Shown here piece by piece: positions 52,046 to 60,077 of a DNA stretch of 64,000 nucleotides; within the stretch, counting starts at the first letter, position 1; every line of letters starts with the position of its first letter. The stretch is from NCBI GenBank assembly GCA_900759715.1, contig CAAEXF010000065.1:11047-75046 (forward strand), written 5' to 3'. The notes under the pieces are model-generated. The model was given only the letters and a program-made list of their open reading frames with translations, was not told the DNA's origin and searched no databases. The position numbers were made by a program, and so were the translations under genes. Source of the stretch: Clostridium_AM sp900759715 (GTDB lineage Bacteria; Bacillota; Clostridia; Clostridiales; Clostridiaceae).

Positions 52046-52139
52046 ATAAATAATTAGAAATATATGACCAGGCATTAGTATGCCTTAATTTTAAAAATAA
52101 AAGTATACCAATAAGATAAACAATAAGGAGGAATTTATT

Positions 52140-54026
52140 GTGTCAATGTGTGGAAACTGTACAACTTGTCAATCGGCAGATAAGGTTTTAGAGGGATTTA
52201 TAGGATCTATGGATATGGAAACTTCTCACCATAGAGTTGAAAGTCAAAAGATAAAGTGTGGATTTGGACAACAGGGTGTATGTTGTAAATTGTGTGCTAA
52301 TGGACCTTGTAGAATAACTCCAAAATCACCTAGAGGAATATGTGGAGCTAATGCAGACACAATAGTAGCTAGAAATTTCCTAAGAGCGGTGTCATCAGGA
52401 GCAGCTTGCTATTTACATGTAATTGAAAATACAGCAAGAAACTTAAAATCTACAGGAGAAACAAAGGGAACAATAAAAGGCATTAATGCTTTAAATAAAG
52501 TAGCAGCAATATTTGAGATAGAAGAGGAAGATAACCATAAGAAAGCAATAATGATAGCTGATAAAGTTATTGCTGATTTATATAAGCCTAGATTTGAAAA
52601 AATGGAAATTGTAGAAAAAATGGCATATAAGCCTAGAGTGGAAAATTGGAAGAAGCTTAATATAATGCCTGGTGGAGCTAAGTCAGAAGTTTTTGATGCT
52701 ATAGTTAAGACTTCAACAAACTTAAATAGTGATCCAGTAGACATGTTATTAAACTGCTTAAATCTTGGAATATCTACAGGACTTTATGGATTAACTCTTA
52801 CAAACTTATTAAACGATATCATGCTTGGAGAGCCTGTTATAAGAGCAGCTAAGGTAGGTTTCAAGGTTGTAGATACAGATTATATAAATATTATGATTAC
52901 TGGACACCAACATTCAACAATATCACATCTTCAAGATGTTTTAACAGATGAGAAGGTAGTAGAAAAGGCTAAGAAAGCTGGAGCTAAAGGCTTCAAACTT
53001 GTAGGATGTACTTGTGTAGGACAGGATCTACAGTTAAGAGGAGAACATTATCAAGAAGTATTCTCAGGACATGCTGGTAACAACTTTACAAGCGAAGCAT
53101 TAATAGCTACCGGTGGAGTAGATCTAATAGTTTCAGAGTTTAACTGTACACTTCCAGGTATTGAACCTATTGCTGATGAATTTAAGGTTAAAATGATATG
53201 TTTAGATGATGTAGCTAAAAAGGCAAATGCTGAGTATGTTGAATATTCTTTTGAAAATAGAGAAGAAATAAGCAATTATGTAATTGATGAAGCTATTAAG
53301 AGTTACAGTGAAAGAAGAGGTAATGTTACTATAAATGTGCCAGCAGATCATGGTCATGATGATGTAATAACTGGAGTTAGTGAAGAGTCTCTTAAAGCTT
53401 TCTTAGGTGGAACATGGAAACCATTAGTAGACTTAATTGCAGCTGGAAAAATTAAAGGAGTAGCTGGAGTTGTAGGATGTTCAAATCTTACTGCTAAAGG
53501 TCATGATGTATTTACAGTAGAACTTACTAAAGAACTTATAAAGAGAGATATAATTGTACTTTCAGCTGGATGTTCAAGCGGCGGACTTGAAAATGTAGGA
53601 TTAATGTCACCAGGTGCAGCAGATCTTGCTGGAGAAAATTTAAAAGAAGTATGCAAGAGCCTAGGAATTCCTCCTGTATTAAACTTTGGACCATGTCTAG
53701 CTATAGGAAGATTAGAATTAGTTGCTACAGAACTTGCAGAGTATTTAGGAATAGATATTCCACAGCTTCCATTAGTACTTTCTGCGCCACAATGGTTAGA
53801 AGAGCAAGCTTTAGCTGACGGAGCTTTCGGGTTAGCGTTAGGACTTCCACTTCACCTTGCAATACCTCCATTCATAACAGGAAGTAAGGTAGTAACAAAG
53901 GTATTAACAGAGGATCTTGAAACTTTAACTGGTGGAAAACTTGTACTTGAAGATGATGTAATAAAAGCAGCAGATAAACTTGAAGAAATCGTACTTAATA
54001 GAAGACAAAAACTAGGCCTTAAATAA
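52140..54026 (+). CDS. cooS: Anaerobic carbon monoxide dehydrogenase, catalytic subunit
   Basis: A 628-residue Ni-Fe CODH of the monofunctional CooS type. N-terminal cysteines supply the D- and B-clusters (CGNCTTCQSAD; CGFGQQGVCCKLCANGPCRI). The C-cluster ligands are visible as His in GHQHST, then Cys in GCTCVGQD, SEFNC, VVGCSNL, AGCSSGG and FGPCLAIGR. It oxidises CO to CO2 at the C-cluster and passes electrons to CooF. The GTG start has AAGGAGG 8 nt upstream. The operon continues with cooF (21-bp gap) and a flavoprotein. No Ni-insertion genes (cooC) or acetyl-CoA synthase genes are present here. Confidence 0.97.
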   Translation: MSMCGNCTTCQSADKVLEGFIGSMDMETSHHRVESQKIKCGFGQQGVCCKLCANGPCRITPKSPRGICGANADTIVARNFLRAVSSGAACYLHVIENTARNLKSTGETKGTIKGINALNKVAAIFEIEEEDNHKKAIMIADKVIADLYKPRFEKMEIVEKMAYKPRVENWKKLNIMPGGAKSEVFDAIVKTSTNLNSDPVDMLLNCLNLGISTGLYGLTLTNLLNDIMLGEPVIRAAKVGFKVVDTDYINIMITGHQHSTISHLQDVLTDEKVVEKAKKAGAKGFKLVGCTCVGQDLQLRGEHYQEVFSGHAGNNFTSEALIATGGVDLIVSEFNCTLPGIEPIADEFKVKMICLDDVAKKANAEYVEYSFENREEISNYVIDEAIKSYSERRGNVTINVPADHGHDDVITGVSEESLKAFLGGTWKPLVDLIAAGKIKGVAGVVGCSNLTAKGHDVFTVELTKELIKRDIIVLSAGCSSGGLENVGLMSPGAADLAGENLKEVCKSLGIPPVLNFGPCLAIGRLELVATELAEYLGIDIPQLPLVLSAPQWLEEQALADGAFGLALGLPLHLAIPPFITGSKVVTKVLTEDLETLTGGKLVLEDDVIKAADKLEEIVLNRRQKLGLK

Positions 54027-54047
54027 TTTGATTGGTGGTGTGCTCCT

Positions 54048-54497
54048 ATGAAAAGAATCATGATAAATAAGGATTTGTGCAGCGCATGTTTAAATTGTTA
54101 TATGGCATGCATGGCAGAGCATAACAAAAATGGTAAGTCTGTATTTGATGTAGATCTTGAAGATGTGGAAAATGAAGGAAGAAACTATATAGCTCTAGAC
54201 AAAGAAGGCAAACCAGTCCCTATATTCTGTCGTCATTGTGATGACCCAGAATGTGTTAACACTTGCATGAGTGGTGCTATGACTAAGGATAAGGAAAGTG
54301 GGATAGTCTCTTATGATGAAGAAAAATGTGCTTCCTGCTTCATGTGTGTTATGTCCTGTCCTTATGGAGTATTAAAGCCCGATACAAAAACAAAAAAGGT
54401 TGTAGTTAAATGTGATTTATGTAATGGTAGAGAAATTCCAAGATGTGTAGAAAACTGTCCAACTGGTGCAATATATCTTGAGGAGGTGGACTGCTAA
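54048..54497 (+). CDS. cooF: CooF-type 4x[4Fe-4S] electron-transfer protein
   Basis: A 149-residue polyferredoxin with four cysteine clusters: CSACLNCYMACMAEHN (near 11), CRHCDDPECVNTCMSGA (near 61), CASCFMCVMSCPYGV (near 93) and CDLCNGREIPRCVENCP (near 124). This fits the CooF/HycB family. It takes electrons from CooS and hands them to a partner, here most likely the flavoprotein encoded next. The SD is weak (GGTGGTGTG), so translation may be coupled to cooS. Its stop overlaps the next start (TAATG). Confidence 0.95.
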   Translation: MKRIMINKDLCSACLNCYMACMAEHNKNGKSVFDVDLEDVENEGRNYIALDKEGKPVPIFCRHCDDPECVNTCMSGAMTKDKESGIVSYDEEKCASCFMCVMSCPYGVLKPDTKTKKVVVKCDLCNGREIPRCVENCPTGAIYLEEVDC

Positions 54498-55726
54498 TGA
54501 GATATGTAATAATAGGAGCTAGTGCTGCAGGAATTAATGCTGCAAAAACTCTAAGGGAATTAGATAATCTAAGTGAAATTGTTATCATATCAAAGGACAC
54601 CGATGTATATTCAAGATGTATGCTTCATCATGTTATTAGTGGTAATAGAGATTTGGAGAAAATTGCCTTTGTAGATAAGGACTTTTTCTCTAAGAATAAT
54701 ATAAAATGGGTAAAAGGTATTGAGGTTACAGATATAAATACTGATGAAAAGCAAGTTGTATTAGAAAACGACACAATAGAAAAGTATGATAAATTACTAA
54801 TTGCGACCGGAGCCTCCTCATTTGTTCCACCTGTTAAGAATTTAAGAGAAGCCAAAGGTGTATATTCCTTAAGAAATTACGATGATGTATTAAATATAGA
54901 AGAAGGAATAAAAAAATCAAAGAAAGCTGTAATACTAGGAGCTGGCCTTGTTGGCATAGACTCAGCTATAGGGCTTATGGAGAGAGGAATAAAACTTTCT
55001 ATTGTAGAGATGGGAAACAGAATACTTCCTCTTCAGTTAGATCAAAAAGGAGCTGATAAATATCAAAAGCTTTTTAAGGATAAGGCTGTAGATATTTATA
55101 CTTCAGTAAGCTTAGAAGAAGTAATTTTAAAAGAAGATGGATATGTAAGTAAGGCTAAATTAAGCGATGGAACTTTGATAGACTGCGATATGATAGTTGT
55201 AGCTGCAGGAGTTAGACCTAATATAGGTTTTATAAAAAACACTAACATAAATGTGAATAAAGGAATTGTAATTGATAAAAGCTGTAGAACTTCTGAAAAA
55301 GACGTATATGCTGCTGGAGATGTTACTTTTACTGCTCCAATTTGGCCAATTGCTGTGAAACAAGGTATAGCAGCTGCGTATAACATGTACGGAGAAGAAA
55401 GAGTTTTTGATGATACCTTTGCATTAAGAAATTCTATGAATTTTTTAGGATTAGAAACTGTATCTTTAGGTATAGTAGAAGCTCCAGACGATAGCTATAC
55501 TGTAGACATTATTGAAACAAAGAATGTTTATAAAAAAGTGATTCATAAAGATGGAATAATATACGGAGCAATTCTTTTAGGTGATATATCTTATTGTGGA
55601 GTGCTACATCAACTTATAAAGAATAAAATAAATATATCTAATATAAATAAAAATATATTCAAAATTGATTATGCAGACTTTTTCAATGTACAGAAAGATG
55701 GTCAATATAAATATGAACTTGTATAA
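54497..55726 (+). CDS. FAD/NAD(P)-dependent oxidoreductase of the CooS-CooF cluster
   Basis: A 409-residue pyridine-nucleotide disulfide-oxidoreductase-like flavoprotein without the redox-active disulfide. It has the FAD motif IIGASAAGINAAKTL at the start, the NAD(P) motif AVILGAGLVGIDSAIGL (near 140), and the second FAD motif DVYAAGDVTF (near 270). Its start overlaps the cooF stop, so it is tightly coupled. With CooS and CooF it probably reduces NAD(P) or another acceptor with electrons from CO, as in cooS-cooF-FNOR clusters of other clostridia and Carboxydothermus CODH-IV. The acceptor is inference. Confidence 0.93.
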   Translation: MRYVIIGASAAGINAAKTLRELDNLSEIVIISKDTDVYSRCMLHHVISGNRDLEKIAFVDKDFFSKNNIKWVKGIEVTDINTDEKQVVLENDTIEKYDKLLIATGASSFVPPVKNLREAKGVYSLRNYDDVLNIEEGIKKSKKAVILGAGLVGIDSAIGLMERGIKLSIVEMGNRILPLQLDQKGADKYQKLFKDKAVDIYTSVSLEEVILKEDGYVSKAKLSDGTLIDCDMIVVAAGVRPNIGFIKNTNINVNKGIVIDKSCRTSEKDVYAAGDVTFTAPIWPIAVKQGIAAAYNMYGEERVFDDTFALRNSMNFLGLETVSLGIVEAPDDSYTVDIIETKNVYKKVIHKDGIIYGAILLGDISYCGVLHQLIKNKINISNINKNIFKIDYADFFNVQKDGQYKYELV

Positions 55727-55735
55727 AGTTCAACT

Positions 55736-55772
55736 AAGAATCAGATGGGATTTTAAATTCCATCTGATTCTT
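55736..55772 (+). terminator. Terminator of the coo operon
   Basis: AAGAATCAGATGG pairs with CCATCTGATTCTT around an AT-rich loop, followed by AATTAAAA. The stem sequence resembles hairpin 2 of family B. Confidence 0.75.
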
Positions 55773-55794
55773 AATTAAAAGGACAAAGAACTTA

Positions 55795-55838
55795 TGCCAT
55801 TAATACTAACGCTCAAAGTAACGATAGTATTAGTGGCA
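55795..55838. repeat. Partial family B-like hairpin (copy B4)
   Basis: TGCCATTAATACTAACG, loop GCTCAAAGTAA, CGATAGTATTAGTGGCA. The ACTAA arm and the CTCAAAG loop match hairpin 1 of elements B1 and B2. ATTTTTAGC follows, so it may also act as a terminator. Confidence 0.65.
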
Positions 55839-55911
55839 ATTTTTAGCATAGGGTTTATTTACTTGTTATACTAAAAAATGTATAATGTATCTAAGGAGGG
55901 GGTTAAGATAT

Positions 55912-57351
55912 ATGAAAGCTTTAAAAAACTTTAAAAGCTTGCTGAGCTTCTTGATTTGCTATATGTTACTTGTAACATTGATGCCAACAGGTGCCTTAGC
56001 AGCAGCTAATTCAGACAGCAAGGTAATAAACAACAATAGCTTACTGGTTAAAGAAGGTGAGTGGCTATATTATAGAAACTCAAGCGATGGAGGTTCTATA
56101 TACAAAATAAAATCAGATGGCACAGAAAATACAAAAATAAATGATGTGAGTAGCTCAGATATAAGTATTTACGGGGATTGGATTTATTTCAAAGTTATTG
56201 ACCCTAAGGATGAAAGCAAAAACTATGAAATGTTTAGAATTAAGAAAGATGCCTCCCAAGGGGCTGCTCAAGACTTGAAATTTAGCAGCAATAACGAAGT
56301 TTTTATAGGTGACTATATTTATTATGTAAAAAATAATGATGGTATATATAAAGTAAAGGCTGATGGCAGTGAAAAATCACAAAAAATAGTAGATTGTAAA
56401 CACGGTGGAATAAGAAAAAACTATATTTTTTATAGTAAACTAACTTCTAATGATGGAGATATAGAAACTTATTTTATATCAAATTTAGATGGTAAAAATG
56501 AAATTAAAGCTGGGAGTGCTAACGACATAGTGAAATTTACAGATAACTGGATTTACTATGGAACATATAATGACGGTTTATACAAAATGAAGATTGACGG
56601 AAGTGAGAAAAGTAAGATCAGTAATGATTCCTTTGCTTATGTACTAAATGATCAATGGATCTATGACTATAATAATGGTACATCTTTATTTAAAAATATA
56701 GATGGATCAAAAAATATAAAAGAGTCAGGTGCTGGGTCTTTTAAAATGTATACTGGAGATGTGTGGACAGGCATAAATATGGTAGACAACTGGATTTATT
56801 TCCATGATTCAAATTATAATTGTTTAAGTATGGTAAATACAGATAGTAGTCAAAAGATCAAACTATACAAGCCTATATCAAAAGATTCTTATAGGTATGA
56901 TTTAAACCTAATGTCTTGTTTAAAAGATGGGGATTATGTTTATTACATAAATGACTTTAATGATAGTGAAAAGTTTTTATATAAGTATGATATAAATTCA
57001 GGTAATTCACAAAGACTATCTCCTTTGGAAGATATACAAAAGGTTTCCGAGGACAAGAAGTGGGTAGTGAAGTTTGACAAAGAACTTGATGAAAGTACAA
57101 TAAACAGTAAAAATATTATAGTTACTGATGGTGATAATCAAACAGTAAAGGTGAATATAGCTCTCAATCCGGATAAAAAATCAATTACTATAAGCAAAGA
57201 TAATACTGGGAATACTGATTCCGATATTTGGCAGAAACAGCGTATTTTAGAGGGAAGACAAATTTATAATTTGAAAATAAGTAAAGATGTAAAAAGTAAG
57301 GATGGAAAAGAATTAAATAAAAATATTGTAAAAATCTTTGAAGTAAATTAA
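55912..57351 (+). CDS. Secreted DUF5050-type beta-propeller protein with Ig-like C-domain
   Basis: A 480-residue exported protein. The signal peptide is residues 1-30 (basic start, hydrophobic LLSFLICYMLLVTLMPTG, cleavage after ALA). Repeats follow of the form W-I/L-Y-Y/F ... SDGS-x-K-x-K-I (for example GEWLYYRNSSDGGSIYKI, NWIYYGTYNDGLYKMKIDGS), typical of DUF5050 propeller blades. The C-terminus (about 375-480, KWVVKFDKELDESTINSKNI) is a big-Ig/SbsA-like module. There is no LPXTG motif or cell-wall repeat, so it is released or held by other means. I choose the ATG at 55912 with AAGGAGGGGG upstream. Confidence 0.88.
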   Translation: MKALKNFKSLLSFLICYMLLVTLMPTGALAAANSDSKVINNNSLLVKEGEWLYYRNSSDGGSIYKIKSDGTENTKINDVSSSDISIYGDWIYFKVIDPKDESKNYEMFRIKKDASQGAAQDLKFSSNNEVFIGDYIYYVKNNDGIYKVKADGSEKSQKIVDCKHGGIRKNYIFYSKLTSNDGDIETYFISNLDGKNEIKAGSANDIVKFTDNWIYYGTYNDGLYKMKIDGSEKSKISNDSFAYVLNDQWIYDYNNGTSLFKNIDGSKNIKESGAGSFKMYTGDVWTGINMVDNWIYFHDSNYNCLSMVNTDSSQKIKLYKPISKDSYRYDLNLMSCLKDGDYVYYINDFNDSEKFLYKYDINSGNSQRLSPLEDIQKVSEDKKWVVKFDKELDESTINSKNIIVTDGDNQTVKVNIALNPDKKSITISKDNTGNTDSDIWQKQRILEGRQIYNLKISKDVKSKDGKELNKNIVKIFEVN

Positions 57352-57388
57352 ATCAATAAAGCAGAGCTTTCTCTGCTTTATTGATTTT
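57350..57388 (+). terminator. Terminator after the DUF5050 gene
   Basis: AAATCAATAAAGCAGAG pairs with CTCTGCTTTATTGATTT around loop CTTT: a 17-bp perfect stem followed by TAAC. Confidence 0.88.
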
Positions 57389-57415
57389 AACACTGATGAA
57401 AGGAAAACAATAGCT

Positions 57416-59185
57416 ATGAGGTATTTACTACTTATTGCAGCAATATTACTTGTTCCATATAATCTACTGCCTGTTAGTGTGTGCGGAGCAATACTGTTAT
57501 TAATATGCAGCATATATTTATTAAAAATAGAAAAGAACTTAATAGTTAACAAATGTATATTTTATTCAATATTGTTATTAAATGTTATAGCAATGCTATC
57601 CTTAATATACAGCAAGAATATAAATCTATTTTTTGATGGCTTCATTACATATCTAGCTATTTTGATGTTCTATTTATTGTTTATGAATTTACATATGCCT
57701 AAAGTATTAGATTATTTTACCTATATTATATCAATATCAACTTTTATATTTATAATATTTCAAGGACTTATATTAAATAAAAGGATAGATGGTACTTTTG
57801 GATATGCCAATACATATGGATTATTGCTGTTAATTGGCTTATATATGAATGAAATAAGAACAGAACAAAGGTTTAAGTCATCAATTCAATGGGTACTAAT
57901 ACTAGGAATACTATTTACTGAGTCAAGAAATACATTTATATATTTATTTATTTTTGCACTAATATGCTATTTTGCAGAATATAAAGAAAAAAACTATAGA
58001 ATAGCAATAAATTTTTTTACTACTATCATATTTTATGGATTAGTTAAATATTTTGGACTAGGAACAGCCTTTGTTATACCAGTTTTTTATATACCCTTAT
58101 ATTATTTTTATAACAAGTCTAGTGCTAAAATAAAAAAACAGATATCTTTATTTTTGGCTATTTCTATAATTATATCTCTTTCTTTGTTGGTATTTGGAAA
58201 ATTTAATTTTAACACTAGAATAAGCAATATAAGTTTGAATTCAGGATCTCTTCAAGAAAGATTTATATATTATGAAGATTGTTTTCAAAGTATAATAAAA
58301 AATCCTTTGGGGTCTGGTATTAACTCATTTGTGTATAAACAGTATAAAGATCAATCTGCTTTTTATGATATAAAATACATTCACAATTCACTTTTGCAAG
58401 TTTATTATGATTTAGGAATACTAGGACTAGCAGCCTTCATATTTATCTTTATATATGGAGTATATATAATACTAAAACTTAAGAAAGATAGGTTAAAAGT
58501 TTTAAAATTGGCTATGTTTTTAACGATATATTTTCATAGCTTGTTAGATTTTGATTTTTCTTTTACATCAATTTTTATAATAGTAGTAATGATAATGAGT
58601 TTTTTAGATAAACGTAACAGCTTTACTATAAGAAATTCAGTTAAAGTGTCTATGATAAGTTTGGGGTTGATAATTTCAGTATATATTTTAATAATTAATT
58701 CATTAACTTTCCTAGGAAATATATATGCAAAAAATGATATAAACAAATCTATTACTTTTTATAGAGCAAATAAAGCAATAACCATTAAAAACCCAGATGT
58801 ATATGTGCTGATGGCACAGGTTTATAGAAACAATAACATGTATCAAGAATGCTTAGCAAATTTAAAATTAGCAGAACAGGTTAATAATGAAGATCCTAGA
58901 ATAAAGATGAATATTGCTTTTACTTATGAAAGGCTTGGAGATATAGAGAATACAATGAAGTATTTCGATATAGTTTTAGATTGTGAAAAGTATTATTATC
59001 AGATTTACCAAAAATACTATGTATATTTAGACAATGCTTATAAGAAAACTAATGACTATAAGTATAAAACTAAAATAGACAACCTTAAAGATATTTACTA
59101 TAAGAACTTTAACAGGTTAAATAAAAGAGCTGTATTCCTCAAAAATCAACTGAATGGAAACTTTGATTATACAGTAAATCAGTAG
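57416..59185 (+). CDS. O-antigen ligase-like (Wzy_C) membrane protein with TPR tail
   Basis: A 589-residue protein with about 11-12 TMs (residues 1-430). It has the Wzy_C signature in a large extracytoplasmic loop (GSLQERFIYYEDCFQSI, GSGINSF, YIHNSLLQVYYDLGILG); the Arg and His positions are those used for ligase/polymerase chemistry. A TPR-like helical C-domain (about 450-560) has ALAMAQVYR- and IAFTYERLGDI-type repeats. It probably joins or polymerises surface glycans. SD AAAGGA lies before the ATG. A terminator lies between it and the DUF5050 gene, yet the two may be partly coupled through read-through. Confidence 0.85.
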   Translation: MRYLLLIAAILLVPYNLLPVSVCGAILLLICSIYLLKIEKNLIVNKCIFYSILLLNVIAMLSLIYSKNINLFFDGFITYLAILMFYLLFMNLHMPKVLDYFTYIISISTFIFIIFQGLILNKRIDGTFGYANTYGLLLLIGLYMNEIRTEQRFKSSIQWVLILGILFTESRNTFIYLFIFALICYFAEYKEKNYRIAINFFTTIIFYGLVKYFGLGTAFVIPVFYIPLYYFYNKSSAKIKKQISLFLAISIIISLSLLVFGKFNFNTRISNISLNSGSLQERFIYYEDCFQSIIKNPLGSGINSFVYKQYKDQSAFYDIKYIHNSLLQVYYDLGILGLAAFIFIFIYGVYIILKLKKDRLKVLKLAMFLTIYFHSLLDFDFSFTSIFIIVVMIMSFLDKRNSFTIRNSVKVSMISLGLIISVYILIINSLTFLGNIYAKNDINKSITFYRANKAITIKNPDVYVLMAQVYRNNNMYQECLANLKLAEQVNNEDPRIKMNIAFTYERLGDIENTMKYFDIVLDCEKYYYQIYQKYYVYLDNAYKKTNDYKYKTKIDNLKDIYYKNFNRLNKRAVFLKNQLNGNFDYTVNQ

Positions 59186-59193
59186 ATTATATG

Positions 59194-59273
59194 GATATTT
59201 AACCTGAGTGTTTGGCTTATTAGCGGTATTCATAGGGGTACCTTGGTTAAGTCAATTATTGAAGTTGAATATC
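59194..59273. repeat. Family E hairpin element, copy E2
   Basis: It matches E1 (TTAGCGGTATTCATAG, GGTTAAGTCAATTAT). Pairing TTGGCTT/AAGTCAA keeps the E1 stem with a G-T wobble; GGTA/TACC and GATATT/AATATC are further stems. It begins about 9 bp after the ligase stop, the same placement as E1. The next 200 bp before the CBS gene hold only an AT-rich TTACTAA/TTTAGTAA palindrome. Confidence 0.7.
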
Positions 59274-59482
59274 TATATAAGATAATTGATATTTAAAAAT
59301 TACAAAATATTAATAATTAGTTTATTGAGTTTTAAAATATTAGAGTTATAATAAATTTATAAGTATATATAATGAGAAGTAAAATATTAAGTGGTATTGA
59401 AAACTGTAAAATGAGAAAAGGCAGGTGAAATTGTTACTAATTACTAAGATAAATTCTTATAATTTAGTAACATAAAGTCGAT

Positions 59483-59914
59483 ATGAATATAGCATTTTTT
59501 TTAACACCTAAAGAAGAAATAGTATATGAAAATATCAATTCGACTATGAGGCAAGCATTAGAGAAAATGGAATACCATAGATATACGGCTATTCCTTTAT
59601 TAGATGACCAAGGAAAGTATGTTGGAACACTTACAGAGGGTGATTTGCTTTGGAAACTAAAAAATACCTCAGGTTTAGATTTGAAAAGTACAAGCAAGAT
59701 AAAATTAAATGATATACCTAGAAGAATGGTAAATAAGCCTATTCATATTAATTCAAACATAGAGGATTTACTTTATACTTCTGTAAGTCAAAACTTTATT
59801 CCAGTAGTAGATGATAATGAGATATTTATTGGAATAATAAAGAGAAGTGACATATTAAACTATTGTTATAAAAGTTTTGTTGAAGCACAATTAAAAGCAT
59901 TAGTTTTAGATTAG
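59483..59914 (+). CDS. CBS-domain-pair protein
   Basis: A 143-residue protein made of two CBS motifs (about 5-65, with MEYHRYTAIPLLDDQGKYVGTLTEGDLLW, split here into HRYTAIPLLDD and GKYVGTLTEGDLLW; and about 75-130, with QNFIPVVDDNEIFIGIIKRSDIL). Such Bateman modules bind adenine nucleotides and regulate partners; no fused effector domain exists here, so it would act on another protein. The start ATG has no convincing SD (nearest AGGTGA is about 55 nt away, across a TTACTAA/TTTAGTAA hairpin). It is monocistronic. Confidence 0.9.
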   Translation: MNIAFFLTPKEEIVYENINSTMRQALEKMEYHRYTAIPLLDDQGKYVGTLTEGDLLWKLKNTSGLDLKSTSKIKLNDIPRRMVNKPIHINSNIEDLLYTSVSQNFIPVVDDNEIFIGIIKRSDILNYCYKSFVEAQLKALVLD

Positions 59915-59933
59915 AAATTGAATATATTTACAG

Positions 59934-59990
59934 CAAAGAAACTTAGTTTAGATATTTATATTTATCATACTAAGTTTCTTTCTTTTAAAA
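59934..59990 (+). terminator. Terminator after the CBS gene
   Basis: AAAGAAACTTAGT pairs with ACTAAGTTTCTTT around an AT-rich loop, followed by CTTTTAAAA. Confidence 0.85.
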
Positions 59991-60077
59991 ATAAAAAGGA
60001 TTATTTTTATAATTTAAAGAAAAAATAAAGTATAGGAAAATCCTTAGATAATTAATAGGTATTAAGGAGGAATTCAA

